A stretch of 64,000 nucleotides of DNA from Leptospiraceae bacterium. Its GTDB lineage: Bacteria > Spirochaetota > Leptospiria > Leptospirales > Leptospiraceae. The notes beneath the pieces were generated by a model. It was not told the DNA's origin and ran no database searches. It saw only the letters and a program-made list of their open reading frames with translations. Positions within the stretch are counted from its first letter, which is position 1; every line of letters starts with the position of its first letter. Location: assembly GCA_024233875.1 (NCBI GenBank), contig JACKPB010000003.1:1-64000 (forward strand). The letters are read 5' to 3'. Shown one piece after another: positions 17,997 to 27,734 of the stretch. A program made the translations under genes and the position numbers.

Positions 17997-18323
17997 TTGA
18001 ATCCGGAGAAACCCCTAGAAACTACATTGAATGTTCTGAAAATATTTTTTAAGATCTTACTTCCTTTTCTACTGATTTATTTAGTTGTATGGCAGAGTAT
18101 TACATATGCCAATTTAAATCGAAAAGTAAAAAAACTTTCCAAGAAGCGGGAAGATTTAATCAAGAAAAATTTTGACCTCAAAGCAAGAGTAGCCACATCT
18201 TCTTCAGCAGAAAGAATAGAAAACCTCTTCAGAAAAAACAATAAGGATGCACCTGTCTATCTGGGTAACAAGATCATCACCCTAACTCTTCCCAAAGAAG
18301 GACCTATCGGAATCCGGGAATGA
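17997..18323 (+). CDS. ftsL: FtsL-like division protein
   Basis: 108 residues from TTG 17997, the only usable start; GAGG is 8 nt upstream. One N-terminal membrane helix (about 15-33) is followed by a basic coiled-coil (NLNRKVKKLSKKREDLIKKNFDLKARV) and a short tail. This layout and position between rsmH and murE fit FtsL, the bitopic divisome protein that normally partners FtsB and FtsQ. Sequence conservation of FtsL is low, so the call leans on size and context. The stop overlaps the murE start by 4 nt. Confidence 0.7.
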   Translation: MNPEKPLETTLNVLKIFFKILLPFLLIYLVVWQSITYANLNRKVKKLSKKREDLIKKNFDLKARVATSSSAERIENLFRKNNKDAPVYLGNKIITLTLPKEGPIGIRE

Positions 18324-19828
18324 AAGTAAGAGAACTCATAGATGGGTTTGATGAGATTCAACTGAATTCGGAACCTCCGGATTTCTCTATCCATGCCATT
18401 CTTTCAGATTCCAGGCTCTGCAGAGAAAAGGATATATTTTGTCTCTACGAAACCGAACCGGACAAATCAGTCCGATACATTCAAAATGCTTATGAGAATG
18501 GAACCCGTATATTTCTCATACCGGAAGATTATTCGATAGACCTACCTACCCAATCACTCACCCTCCTCCGATCCAAAATTTCTCCCCGCTACCTGCATGG
18601 ATTTCTATCCTCCAAACTCTGCGGACATCCATCTCATGACTTATCAATATTTGCAGTGACAGGAACCAATGGGAAAACCAGCACGACTTCTCTCCTGTAT
18701 CACACTTACCAAATTGCAGGAATCCCTTCAGGTTTGATAGGAACCATTTCCATTCATTTTCGAAATGAAAAAATCAGCTCCCAATACACAACCCCCGACC
18801 CCTGGGAACTTCAATCCACCCTAAAGAGAATGAAAGAAGAAGGAATCAAGGCAGTATTTTTAGAAGCAAGTTCCCACGGATTGAAACTACACCGTTTGAA
18901 TGGAATTGAATTGGATGGGGCTCTCTTCACCAATCTAACACCGGATCATAGAGACTTTCATCCGACTTTTGAAGATTATTTTGAATCAAAATTTCATCTC
19001 TTCCATCTTCTTTCCCAATCTTCCAAAAAAAACAAACTGGCTGTACTCTCCAAAGACAGTCCCGGTGGAAACGAAATGCTCTCCGGAATTCGGAAAGAAA
19101 ACTTTGATTTCAAAACATTCACCCTCGGATCGGACATGGATTCCTACCGTATTAAAAATCTTAGATTGAGTTTGGATGGATCCGAATTTGATCTCGAATC
19201 ACCGGATGCTTCTTCAAAATTGTCGGTAAATACAAGCCTTCTGGGAGAATTCAATTCTCTCAATCTTTCCCTTTCCATGATCCTCCTCCAAAATCTCGGA
19301 TTTTCCAAATCTCAACTGGAAGCATGGATTCCTAAGCTTTCCCCCATTGAAGGAAGGTTCCAATTGGTCTACCCGGCCAGTAGAGATCGTGTGGGAATCG
19401 TTGACTATGCCCATACCCCCGACGCTCTAGAAAACATTCTTTCCACGATTCAAAAGATTCCCCACTCACGATTGATCACCGTCTTCGGATGCGGTGGGGA
19501 TAGAGACAAAAAGAAGCGACCGGAAATGGGTGCGATTGCGCAAAAGTACTCAGATGTGACTATCATTACCTCTGACAATCCCCGGACTGAAGACCCTCTG
19601 ATGATCATTCAGGACATTATGAAGGGAATTGACCCGGATCACAAAAACTGCATTCAGATTCCGGATCGCCGTGAAGCCATAGTCCGGGCTGTAAAAATAT
19701 TGCCTGAGAATGGATTTTTATTGGTTGCAGGGAAAGGACATGAAAATTATCAAATTCTAGGGACTGAACGAATCCATTTCAGTGATTACGAAGAGCTCTC
19801 CAAAGCCTTCTTAGCCAATAACGAGTAA
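18320..19828 (+). CDS. murE: UDP-MurNAc-tripeptide synthetase MurE
   Basis: 502 residues. ATP-binding loop TGTNGKTST near 114-122, the EASSHGLKLHRL and FTNLTPDHRDFH segments, DYAHTPDALENIL, FGCGGDRDKKKRPEMG, and DNPRTEDP. The DNPR motif is the one associated with adding meso-diaminopimelate. GKGHENYQ lies near the end. It adds the third stem residue to UDP-MurNAc-dipeptide in the cytoplasm. No murF follows, unlike many clusters. Overlaps ftsL by ATGA. Confidence 0.95.
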   Translation: MKVRELIDGFDEIQLNSEPPDFSIHAILSDSRLCREKDIFCLYETEPDKSVRYIQNAYENGTRIFLIPEDYSIDLPTQSLTLLRSKISPRYLHGFLSSKLCGHPSHDLSIFAVTGTNGKTSTTSLLYHTYQIAGIPSGLIGTISIHFRNEKISSQYTTPDPWELQSTLKRMKEEGIKAVFLEASSHGLKLHRLNGIELDGALFTNLTPDHRDFHPTFEDYFESKFHLFHLLSQSSKKNKLAVLSKDSPGGNEMLSGIRKENFDFKTFTLGSDMDSYRIKNLRLSLDGSEFDLESPDASSKLSVNTSLLGEFNSLNLSLSMILLQNLGFSKSQLEAWIPKLSPIEGRFQLVYPASRDRVGIVDYAHTPDALENILSTIQKIPHSRLITVFGCGGDRDKKKRPEMGAIAQKYSDVTIITSDNPRTEDPLMIIQDIMKGIDPDHKNCIQIPDRREAIVRAVKILPENGFLLVAGKGHENYQILGTERIHFSDYEELSKAFLANNE

Positions 19829-19845
19829 TCGGATAATTATTTTAC

Positions 19846-20958
19846 ATGTTCTATTTTCTATTTGAGTTTTTTAGCGACGACCCCGGCATTCTGAGAATTT
19901 TTAGCTATGTTACCTTCAGGGCACTTATGGCTGGTTTGACATCCATGTTCTTTAGTTTTTATTTCGGAAACATGATCATAGAGCGATTGTACCGATTCAA
20001 GTTCAAAGAAAACGTTCGATCGGATGGCCCCAAGAGTCATGAGAGTAAGGCAGGTACCCCAACTATGGGTGGTCTGATGATCATTTTCGCACTCCTACTT
20101 TCCATAGCTTTTTGGGGAAATCTTACCAATTCCAATCTTCTTCTGCTCTGCGGAGTGAGCTTTTCCTTTTCTCTTTTAGGATTTCGCGATGATTATGAAA
20201 AGGCAATCCTCAAGATAAAAGGCGGAATGAATGCACGGACCAAGTTCGTGATCTCTATCCTTCTGGCTTTTGCCTTCAGTGTAACCTATTTTTATATGAC
20301 CAGTATTTCACCTGGAAAAGAAAATCGTGGAATTCATTATGCCATGACCGATCTCTTCATTCCTTTTATCAAAGGTCCAGTTTTGGATCTGGGAATTTGG
20401 ATGGTACCCTTCTCCATCCTGATCATCATCAGCAGTACTCATGCAGTCAATCTAACCGATGGACTGGATGGACTGGCAGCAGGGACTATGGCGATCGCAA
20501 CCACTACTCTCGGGATCATTGCTTATGTTTCCGGAACTCCTGTGGCGGCAAACTATTTGAACATTCCCTATCTTCCGGGAGCGCATGAGTATTCTGTATT
20601 TTTATCAGCACTCTCGGGTGCCCTGATCGGATTTCTCTGGTTCAACTCCCATCCGGCTCAGGTCTTCATGGGAGATACCGGATCCCTCTTTTTGGGGGCT
20701 ACACTAGGTACAATTGCAATCATGTTAAAAAAAGAACTCTACCTACCCATTCTGGGAGGACTCTTTGTGATAGAAGCCCTGAGTGTTATTTTGCAGGTGG
20801 GTTCATTTCGACTTAGGCAGAAACGGATATTTCGAATGGCTCCCATTCACCATCACTTTGAATTGTTGGGACTGAAGGAAACAAAAATTGTCACCAGGTT
20901 TTACATCATAGCAATCATCCTGGCTCTCATCACTTTATCGACTTTAAAAATTCAATAA
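19846..20958 (+). CDS. mraY: Phospho-MurNAc-pentapeptide transferase MraY
   Basis: 370 residues, about ten membrane helices. It has KAGTPTMGG near residue 67, GFRDDYEK, NLTDGLDGLA, MGDTGSLFLGA and the APIHHHFE loop, all hallmarks of MraY. It makes lipid I by transferring phospho-MurNAc-pentapeptide to undecaprenyl phosphate. It directly follows murE, and its stop abuts the ftsW start. Confidence 0.96.
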   Translation: MFYFLFEFFSDDPGILRIFSYVTFRALMAGLTSMFFSFYFGNMIIERLYRFKFKENVRSDGPKSHESKAGTPTMGGLMIIFALLLSIAFWGNLTNSNLLLLCGVSFSFSLLGFRDDYEKAILKIKGGMNARTKFVISILLAFAFSVTYFYMTSISPGKENRGIHYAMTDLFIPFIKGPVLDLGIWMVPFSILIIISSTHAVNLTDGLDGLAAGTMAIATTTLGIIAYVSGTPVAANYLNIPYLPGAHEYSVFLSALSGALIGFLWFNSHPAQVFMGDTGSLFLGATLGTIAIMLKKELYLPILGGLFVIEALSVILQVGSFRLRQKRIFRMAPIHHHFELLGLKETKIVTRFYIIAIILALITLSTLKIQ

Positions 20959-22113
20959 ATGGAATCCAATCAAGACAATTATTTTAAAGATTTCTGGAAG
21001 ATAGGAAAAAATAGTTTTGATCATCCTCTTGTCTACCTGGTCATCATTCTTCTTTTTTTGGGTTTGGGTGTTCTCATCTCTGCGGGTACAATAACATCCC
21101 AGAGAGAGTATGAAGATGCTTTCTTTTTATTTAAAAAGCAGGCAGTCTGGGCAGGATTCGGCTTTTTGTTTTTTTTAGTAGCGATCAATGTTCCGGTTCA
21201 GTTCTATTGGAAGAATTCCCAAATCTTATTTTTACTATCCATAGTCAGTCTCACTTTGGTTTTTATTCCCGGAATAGGTCGATCGGTCGAAACCTATTAC
21301 GGACGAAATTTTCACAGATGGATCAATCTTGGATTCATACAGTTTCAACCCTCTGAATTTGCAAAAATTTCAACTGTTCTGTACGTCTCTTCAGTTTTGG
21401 TGCGTTACAAAACAGAGGACAATCATCACTCCTATTCCTTTCTGGTTACCCCTGCAGCCTTTGTGGCCCTTCTCCTTCTTCTGGTTGTGGCCGAACCTGC
21501 TTTTGGTACCACTCTGGAAATTCTTTTCATCATCCTGACTCTAATTTTCATAAATGGATTCCCCCTTAAGAAATTGATCATCGGTCTCATTGCTATGACT
21601 CCACTGCTCTTTCTTCTGGTGTATAAGGTCGGGTATAGAAAAAAAAGAATCGATGTTTGGTTGGATCCCTATAAGTATCGTTTCGATGAAGGACATCAGC
21701 TGGTCTCCTCATTTCGATCCTTTATGGAAGGAGGTTTTTTGGGAAATCCACTCTCTACCGGTTACTCACATAGATATCTAACTTACAGTCATACTGATTT
21801 TATTCTTTCTACCTATGTAGAAGACTATGGTTATTTGGGATTTCTCTTCTTACTCGGACTATTTTTATTGCTTATTACCAGAACTTATATATTATTGAAA
21901 AACGTGAATAACCTATTTGCACTCCATGTTGGAACGGGGCTCATCAGTATGATTAGTCTCCAGATTATCATGAACACATTTGTAGTCACAGGAATCATAC
22001 CCATCACAGGTATCAGCTTACCCTTCCTCAGCTATGGAGGGTCTTCGCTCATAACCATCCTGATTTCAATGGGGATCATTCTAAACATTACCAAAAGGGA
22101 AAATTTGTATTGA
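20959..22113 (+). CDS. ftsW: Peptidoglycan polymerase FtsW (SEDS family)
   Basis: 384 residues with about ten membrane helices. Segments VETYYGRNFHRWINLGFIQFQPSEFAK, PDGT-like AEPAFGTTLEI, and the C-terminal ITGISLPFLSYGGSSL are SEDS-family signatures. Placement between mraY and murG favours FtsW over RodA. It polymerises glycan strands with a class B PBP, normally FtsI, which is not encoded in this cluster. ATG follows the mraY stop with no gap. Confidence 0.9.
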   Translation: MESNQDNYFKDFWKIGKNSFDHPLVYLVIILLFLGLGVLISAGTITSQREYEDAFFLFKKQAVWAGFGFLFFLVAINVPVQFYWKNSQILFLLSIVSLTLVFIPGIGRSVETYYGRNFHRWINLGFIQFQPSEFAKISTVLYVSSVLVRYKTEDNHHSYSFLVTPAAFVALLLLLVVAEPAFGTTLEILFIILTLIFINGFPLKKLIIGLIAMTPLLFLLVYKVGYRKKRIDVWLDPYKYRFDEGHQLVSSFRSFMEGGFLGNPLSTGYSHRYLTYSHTDFILSTYVEDYGYLGFLFLLGLFLLLITRTYILLKNVNNLFALHVGTGLISMISLQIIMNTFVVTGIIPITGISLPFLSYGGSSLITILISMGIILNITKRENLY

Positions 22114-23201
22114 GCAGACATGTATTGATAGCCGCAGGTGGCACCGGAGGACACATCTCACCGGGGATTGCTCTGGTAGAATATCTTTCCGAACACAAAG
22201 AAGACCTCGGTATTTCGGATATCACCATCCACTCCCTTTATAGAAACAGAGACAATCCGGATCTCATCGATTCTCCTGTCCCCGTCCAATGGCACAACCT
22301 ACCCCAGCTCAACTGGAAATCCCTCTATAAATTGCCCATCATACTTTTTCATATTTTGAAATCTATTCTCTCTCTAAAAAAACTCGGTATCACAGATGTG
22401 ATCGCCATGGGAGGGTATTCCTGTCTTCCTTCTCTTCTTTATGCTGTCCTTTTCAAGAAGAATATTTATCTTTGCGAACAAAATCGTATCATAGGAAAAG
22501 TCGTGAGACTCTTTCAGAGCAGAGCTACAAAAATCGCCTTCAGCTTTCCACCTGTAAATTTGGATCTCTCCGAAGTGAAGGACTACCGGGTTCTCGGAAA
22601 TCCTCTCCGCTCAAAGATCTTTCCTACCGAGGGAGTCATATCCAAAAAAATCAAAGATTTAGCAAAAGCTGAAAAAATCAATGTTTTGGTAATGGGAGGA
22701 TCGCAGGGGGCAAGACAGATCAATAATATGGTTTTGTCCTCAATGAATCATCAGGATATTGTAATACATTTTAATTTCAGAGTTCTAACAGGAACCAATC
22801 TTTATGAAGAAACCCGCGAGAAATCAAAACATTCCATTGATTTGATATCCTATTCCCAGGACATGAAAACACATTATGAATGGGCAAACCTCGTCATAGC
22901 CAGATCGGGAGCGGGAGTAATTTCTGAATGTGTTCTCCATGGACTTCCTACTATCCTGATTCCGTATCCCTATGCAATGGACAATCACCAACTGGAAAAT
23001 GCTAAGTATTGTGAAGAGTTCTGCGGGGCATTGATGATCAATCAGACTTCAGAAGATGACTCTGCATTGATTCAAATTTTACTCAGTACAATCGAAAATA
23101 AACAAATCTTAAAAGATCTTTCCGAAAAGTCTCTGAATTGTTCCAAACCCAATGCTACCCGTGATACAATCGAGTACTTTCTCTCTCCCGAATCCAAATG
23201 A
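22110..23201 (+). CDS. murG: UDP-GlcNAc transferase MurG
   Basis: 363 residues from TTG 22110, overlapping the ftsW stop (TTGA). N-terminal AAGGTGGHISPGIAL, then VIAMGGYSCLPSLL, LCEQNRIIGKVVR, VMGGSQGARQIN, and ARSGAGVISECVLHGLPTILIPYPYAMDNHQ. These are MurG motifs. It converts lipid I to lipid II on the inner membrane face. Overlaps murC by ATGA. Confidence 0.95.
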   Translation: MSRHVLIAAGGTGGHISPGIALVEYLSEHKEDLGISDITIHSLYRNRDNPDLIDSPVPVQWHNLPQLNWKSLYKLPIILFHILKSILSLKKLGITDVIAMGGYSCLPSLLYAVLFKKNIYLCEQNRIIGKVVRLFQSRATKIAFSFPPVNLDLSEVKDYRVLGNPLRSKIFPTEGVISKKIKDLAKAEKINVLVMGGSQGARQINNMVLSSMNHQDIVIHFNFRVLTGTNLYEETREKSKHSIDLISYSQDMKTHYEWANLVIARSGAGVISECVLHGLPTILIPYPYAMDNHQLENAKYCEEFCGALMINQTSEDDSALIQILLSTIENKQILKDLSEKSLNCSKPNATRDTIEYFLSPESK

Positions 23202-24544
23202 AAACTCCAGTTTATTTTTTAATCGGAAGCGGTGGATCGGGTATGTCCTCAATAGGTCATATAGTTCTGGACAAAGGTTTCAAAGTATACGGTCAGGACA
23301 AAAAGTCATCTCCTCAAATGGACAAATTGATTCAGAGGGGTTTGATTCAAACTAAGTCTTTAGAAAGCCTTCCCGAAGTAGATTTTGCGATCTACTCCAG
23401 TGCGATAAGAAAGTCAGAAAATCCTTACTATCTTCACTTTCAAAATCGGGGAACCCCCCTTCTGCATCGTTCTGAAATCATGCATCGTTTTTTTAGTGAA
23501 ATCTCATCCATTTCTGTCGCCGGTTCACACGGCAAAACCAGTACGACAGCAATGATCAGTGAGGTTCTCCTGAAAATGAACCTGGATCCCGGAATTATGA
23601 TCGGCGGCGACTTTCCACTTCTAAATGGTGCCGGAGGCAGATGGGGAAAAGGGAAATGGGGTGTGTATGAATCCGACGAATCCGATGGAACTTTCTTAAA
23701 TCACCAGGCAGAAATTAAAATTCTTACCAATATCGATAATGATCATCTGGATTTTTACAAATCCCAATCGGAACTGGAAAAAGCATTTTTGACCTATCTC
23801 AATCCCAAAGAGAATGGGCTCTCCATTGCCTGCCTAGATGATCCCGGAATAGAAGCTATATCTACCATCCTGGACAAAACCAAACCATATCTATTTTACT
23901 CCAACCGGCACAGTTCATCAGAAAATACAATTGCTTATAAAATTGAAAATCATGAAATCCAATTTGAATTGGATCAATCCATCTACAAACTAAAACTTCC
24001 AATTCCCGGAGATCATTTTTTAAAAAATGCAATCGCTGCCATTCTTGCTCTCAGGGCTATAGGTATCCATCCCAAAGACTCCGTGTCTATTTTAACAAAT
24101 TTTTCCGGTGTGGGAAGACGATTGGAACTTCTTGGAGAAAGATCAGGAATTCGAATTTTTGATGATTACGGACATCATCCAACAGAAATCCGTGCTGTAA
24201 TACAATCGATAAAGGGAATCATAGGTTCGGGAAAATGTATTGTTCTCTTTCAACCGCATAGATTTACCCGCACAAGAGATCATTTTCATGAATTTTCAAC
24301 CGCTCTTTCCCTATCCGATTATCTTTTTCTCCTGCCCATCTATCCCGCAGGGGAAGATCCGATTGAGAATATCAATTCCGAAATGATTTTTAAAAATATA
24401 TCCTGTCCGGGATCGCTCCTGAGTGGTGAGATTCAAAATGATTGTAAGGCAATCAGGTCAGTTATGAATTCCGGTGATGTAATTGTATCCCTAGGCGCAG
24501 GAAATGTTAGGGATTGGGCAATCAATCTTTTGAATGAAGATTAG
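23198..24544 (+). CDS. murC: UDP-MurNAc-L-alanine ligase MurC
   Basis: 448 residues. N-terminal dinucleotide-like loop GSGGSGMSSIGHIVL, ATP loop AGSHGKTSTTAM (about 108-119), YESDESDGTFL, TNIDNDHLDFY, and FDDYGHHPTEI with FQPHRFTRT further on. This fits MurC, which adds the first L-alanine. It is the last gene of the plus-strand cluster and overlaps the convergent regulator gene by 4 nt (24541-24544). Confidence 0.95.
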   Translation: MKTPVYFLIGSGGSGMSSIGHIVLDKGFKVYGQDKKSSPQMDKLIQRGLIQTKSLESLPEVDFAIYSSAIRKSENPYYLHFQNRGTPLLHRSEIMHRFFSEISSISVAGSHGKTSTTAMISEVLLKMNLDPGIMIGGDFPLLNGAGGRWGKGKWGVYESDESDGTFLNHQAEIKILTNIDNDHLDFYKSQSELEKAFLTYLNPKENGLSIACLDDPGIEAISTILDKTKPYLFYSNRHSSSENTIAYKIENHEIQFELDQSIYKLKLPIPGDHFLKNAIAAILALRAIGIHPKDSVSILTNFSGVGRRLELLGERSGIRIFDDYGHHPTEIRAVIQSIKGIIGSGKCIVLFQPHRFTRTRDHFHEFSTALSLSDYLFLLPIYPAGEDPIENINSEMIFKNISCPGSLLSGEIQNDCKAIRSVMNSGDVIVSLGAGNVRDWAINLLNED

Positions 24545-25945
24545 ATCTTTATTCCGTATTCTTTCATTTTTCTATAGATAGAAGCTCTTGAGATTCCTAA
24601 AGCTCTGGCTGCCATTTCTTTATTGTAATTAGCTTTTTTGAGAGCTTTTTCTATTGTTATTTTTTCCAAATTCTTTATGGAAAGTTCTTCGGAGATTTTT
24701 TCTTTTTCTTCCTTGTAGTTGGGCAAACTCTGCATGGAGTAATCCAGGATTTCATTAGGAATTTCTGAAACAGATAATTTGTGTTTGCTTTTAGAAAACA
24801 AAACCATCCTGTGTACTACATTTTTTAGTTCCCGAATATTCCCGGGCCAATAGTAGTCCTCGAAGTATCTTATGATCTTTCTTTCATAGTCATTGATGAT
24901 CTTTTTTTCCTGAGTAGAATAGTATTTTAGAAAGTACTCAAATAAAATTTGGATATCTTCCTTTCTCTCCCTTAAAGGTGGTAGTTCAATACCGACTACA
25001 TTGATTAGAAAATATAGATCCTCACGGAATAGATTCTCTCTGGTCATTTGAAAAAGATTTTTTTGGGTACTTGCGATCAGTCGAATCTTTCCGGAGTTTT
25101 TGTTATCATGCATAAGAGTATTTAAGATTTTGTGCAAATAAGCTTGAGATTCCAAACTCAAATCTGATACTTCATCAAGAACAATCGTTACTTCTGAATT
25201 GCTCTTTTCTATAACTTCCAGTTTTTCCTCGGAAATTATTTTTTCAAATACTTCCCTATCTCGCATTTCTGAGCAATTTATCATGAGGATAAAATCAGAA
25301 TTTCTGTCTTCTGTTCCCAGAATAGCATCTATCACCATGTCCTTACCGGTTCCGGACTCTCCCGTTAATAGGCAATTGGCATTGGAAGATTTTAATTTCT
25401 GGATGGAACTCTTAATATCCTTAACCTTTTGGTTAGATGTCAAAATATCATCGATCAGTGATGTAGAATTGTTTTCCTGAACTCCCGAGTTGACCAAAAA
25501 GGAACTCAAACGTTTGTTCAATTCTATCTTATTTAGATAAAACTGATGTGCCTGACGGATGCTGGTAAGTATCTTATAGAAAGGCATATCCTTTTCTTTA
25601 AGATCGAAAATGTTCATGTGAAGGAATGATTCTGTAAGCTTACGGTTCAATCCTCCTGTCAAAATAATGATTTGATAGAACCGATCTTTTCTTTCTATTC
25701 TTTGAATCAACTCAACCCCATCGATTTCGGGCATATGAAAATCGGTAACGATGACAGAAATGGATTCGTGATGCTTTTCAATGAATTGTATCGCTTTGAT
25801 AGGATTGTGAAAACTCTCGATAACAAGTTCGAATTGTTCTGTAATCGGTTGCAAATTCTTTGTAAAAATTTCTATAAAGATTGTATCATCATCTATGATT
25901 ATGATTTTTTTTTTTGTTCGATGCTTTCTTGGAAGTTGAATTCAT
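24541..25945 (-). CDS. NtrC-like response regulator with a frameshifting poly-A tract and no GAFTGA
   Basis: The intact frame from TTG 25854 gives 437 residues and lacks the start of the receiver. Upstream, the same frame continues as KKIIIIDDDTIFIEIFTKN, a perfect receiver beginning, but contains no normal start codon. ATG 25945, with AAAAGG 6 nt before it, would give MNSTSKKASNKKK joined to that sequence if the run of 11 As (25905-25915) had 10. The full product would be 467 residues: receiver (about 14-130, Asp68 acceptor), AAA+ with Walker A GESGTGKD and Walker B VLDEVSD, R-finger region FREDLYFLINV, and a Fis-type HTH ending ASIYRKMKEYGIKI. The GAFTGA loop that contacts sigma-54 is missing. 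It may be a phase-variable gene, slippage-dependent gene, or sequencing error. Confidence 0.8.
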
Positions 25946-26071
25946 TAGAAACCTTTTATGAATATTGTCTAAAAATGAGATTTCCAATCAAGTAGAAATT
26001 TTAATCTGTTTTTTAATCTCAAAAATTCTAAATTTCTTTTTCTAATTTAGATTAAAAATTTAATTTTAAAC

Positions 26072-26098
26072 TTGAAAGGAAACAAAGAATTTTAGATA
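26072..26098 (+). promoter_or_regulatory. Possible promoter for the tRNA pair
   Basis: TTGAAA at 26072-26077 and TAGATA at 26093-26098 are separated by 15 bp, about 20 bp before the first tRNA. Spacing is short, so this is only a suggestion. Confidence 0.25.
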
Positions 26099-26117
26099 TG
26101 GTTATTTATACCTTTTG

Positions 26118-26191
<74 letters not shown>

Positions 26192-26205
26192 TGGTAGTTA
26201 GACGA

Positions 26206-26280
<75 letters not shown>

Positions 26281-26336
26281 TATCATTTCTAAAATATTAC
26301 TTTTCACCCGCCGTCTATTTCTTATTTTTACAATCT

Positions 26337-27734
26337 GTGAACCGACGACTCTTACTTCTCATACTCCTGATTTTCTCCCGAAATCTATTCCCGGTTCAGC
26401 CCAAGCACATTCATGGTTTCAAAGAAACCGGATCCTATACTAACTTCTTCTTTCTCTACGAAAAGGAGTCGGTTCATGGCCAGGAAGAAGTCATTTTCCG
26501 ACCCTTTTTTTCTGGCTACCGGGAAGACCTTTCCGGATCTTATTTCAAAACTTCTTTTTTCCCCCTATTCTCCAGTATAGGTACAAAAAAATGGAATAGA
26601 ACCTCCTATCTTTTGTTTTTTGGCGGTGATACGACCTATCATGATGACTCGGGGGAAGATACTGATTTCGGTATTGCTCCTTTCTTATTTTGGGGCAAAG
26701 GGGATACGGCAAAAGAAAATTACTTTTCCTTTTTTCCATTCTTTGGAAGATTTCAATCAAAATTCAGCTGGAGTCGGATTGAGTTCTTTGCCTTCCCGGT
26801 CTTTGCCTCCTGGGAATATCGGGACTACAAAGCCTACAGTTTACTCTGGCCAATATTTCTCTATGGAGACAATGGAATTCGGAAGGAAAGGAGATTCTTC
26901 CCATTTTATTCAAACAAGAGTCACACAGGCAAATATGAGAGGGTGAGCCTATTCTGGCCCTTCTGGAGTTATGGAAGAGAGAATTTGGACAAACGTGAAC
27001 CTTTTTCCTATTCCTTCCTGTGGTTGATTTATAGTTATAAAAAATCGTACTACGGAAATATGAAGTCAGTAGGAATTGTCCCCATCCTAGGTTCGATCAG
27101 TCTTTTCAGCTATGGTTTTGATAATAAGACTTCAGAAGAAAACTACAATCTTCTTTTCTTTCTTCAATACGGATCCAATAATGATAAGGACTACAGAAAG
27201 CACATTTTCTTTCCTTTTTATGGCTATTCACGATTCGCAAACAAAGAATTTCGCTTCCTGACACCCTTTCTAATCTCAATGAATACAAATTCCTACCATG
27301 TCCGATCAAAATTTAGATATCTGATTCCTTTCTCTTTTTATCAAAAATCAATCTATCCGGGTGAGGATGGAAGCCAATTCTACTATAAACTCTGGCCTCT
27401 CTTCAAATGGGAAGAAGATAGATCGGGTAATTTCACCTTCAATACACTAACATTCTTTCCGATTCATTCCATCACAATGGACAAAATCTATGATCCCATC
27501 GTATCCTTAATTGAATACAAACACCTCGGCAATGGTGAAAAAAGATTTTCTCTGTTTATGAGATTGTACAGCCAGGAATGGACGGATACAAAGTACAATT
27601 GGAGGATTCCGATTCTTTTGAGTTATCATTCCAATAAAGATGAATCCAATTTTCAATTCGCACACGGACTCTTCGGCTACAAAAAAGAACCTAAAAAAAC
27701 AGAATTTCAATTTTTCTGGATTTTTAAGATATGA
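26337..27734 (+). CDS. Exported beta-strand-rich protein coupled to MlaE, unknown function
   Basis: 465 residues from GTG 26337. N-terminal signal peptide (MNRRLLLLILLIFSRNLFP). The rest is very rich in Phe, Tyr and Trp and repeats a short unit about a dozen times: two or three large hydrophobic residues, Pro, aromatic pair, then a polar turn (FFPFFGRF, LWPIFLYGD, FFPFYSNKS, LFWPFWSYG, FFPFYGYSR, LWPLFKWEE). Such alternating strands suggest an outer-membrane barrel or a beta-repeat envelope protein. The last base-four overlap (ATGA at 27731-27734) couples it to the MlaE permease, hinting at a role in lipid traffic between membranes. No family recognised. Confidence 0.75.
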   Translation: MNRRLLLLILLIFSRNLFPVQPKHIHGFKETGSYTNFFFLYEKESVHGQEEVIFRPFFSGYREDLSGSYFKTSFFPLFSSIGTKKWNRTSYLLFFGGDTTYHDDSGEDTDFGIAPFLFWGKGDTAKENYFSFFPFFGRFQSKFSWSRIEFFAFPVFASWEYRDYKAYSLLWPIFLYGDNGIRKERRFFPFYSNKSHTGKYERVSLFWPFWSYGRENLDKREPFSYSFLWLIYSYKKSYYGNMKSVGIVPILGSISLFSYGFDNKTSEENYNLLFFLQYGSNNDKDYRKHIFFPFYGYSRFANKEFRFLTPFLISMNTNSYHVRSKFRYLIPFSFYQKSIYPGEDGSQFYYKLWPLFKWEEDRSGNFTFNTLTFFPIHSITMDKIYDPIVSLIEYKHLGNGEKRFSLFMRLYSQEWTDTKYNWRIPILLSYHSNKDESNFQFAHGLFGYKKEPKKTEFQFFWIFKI

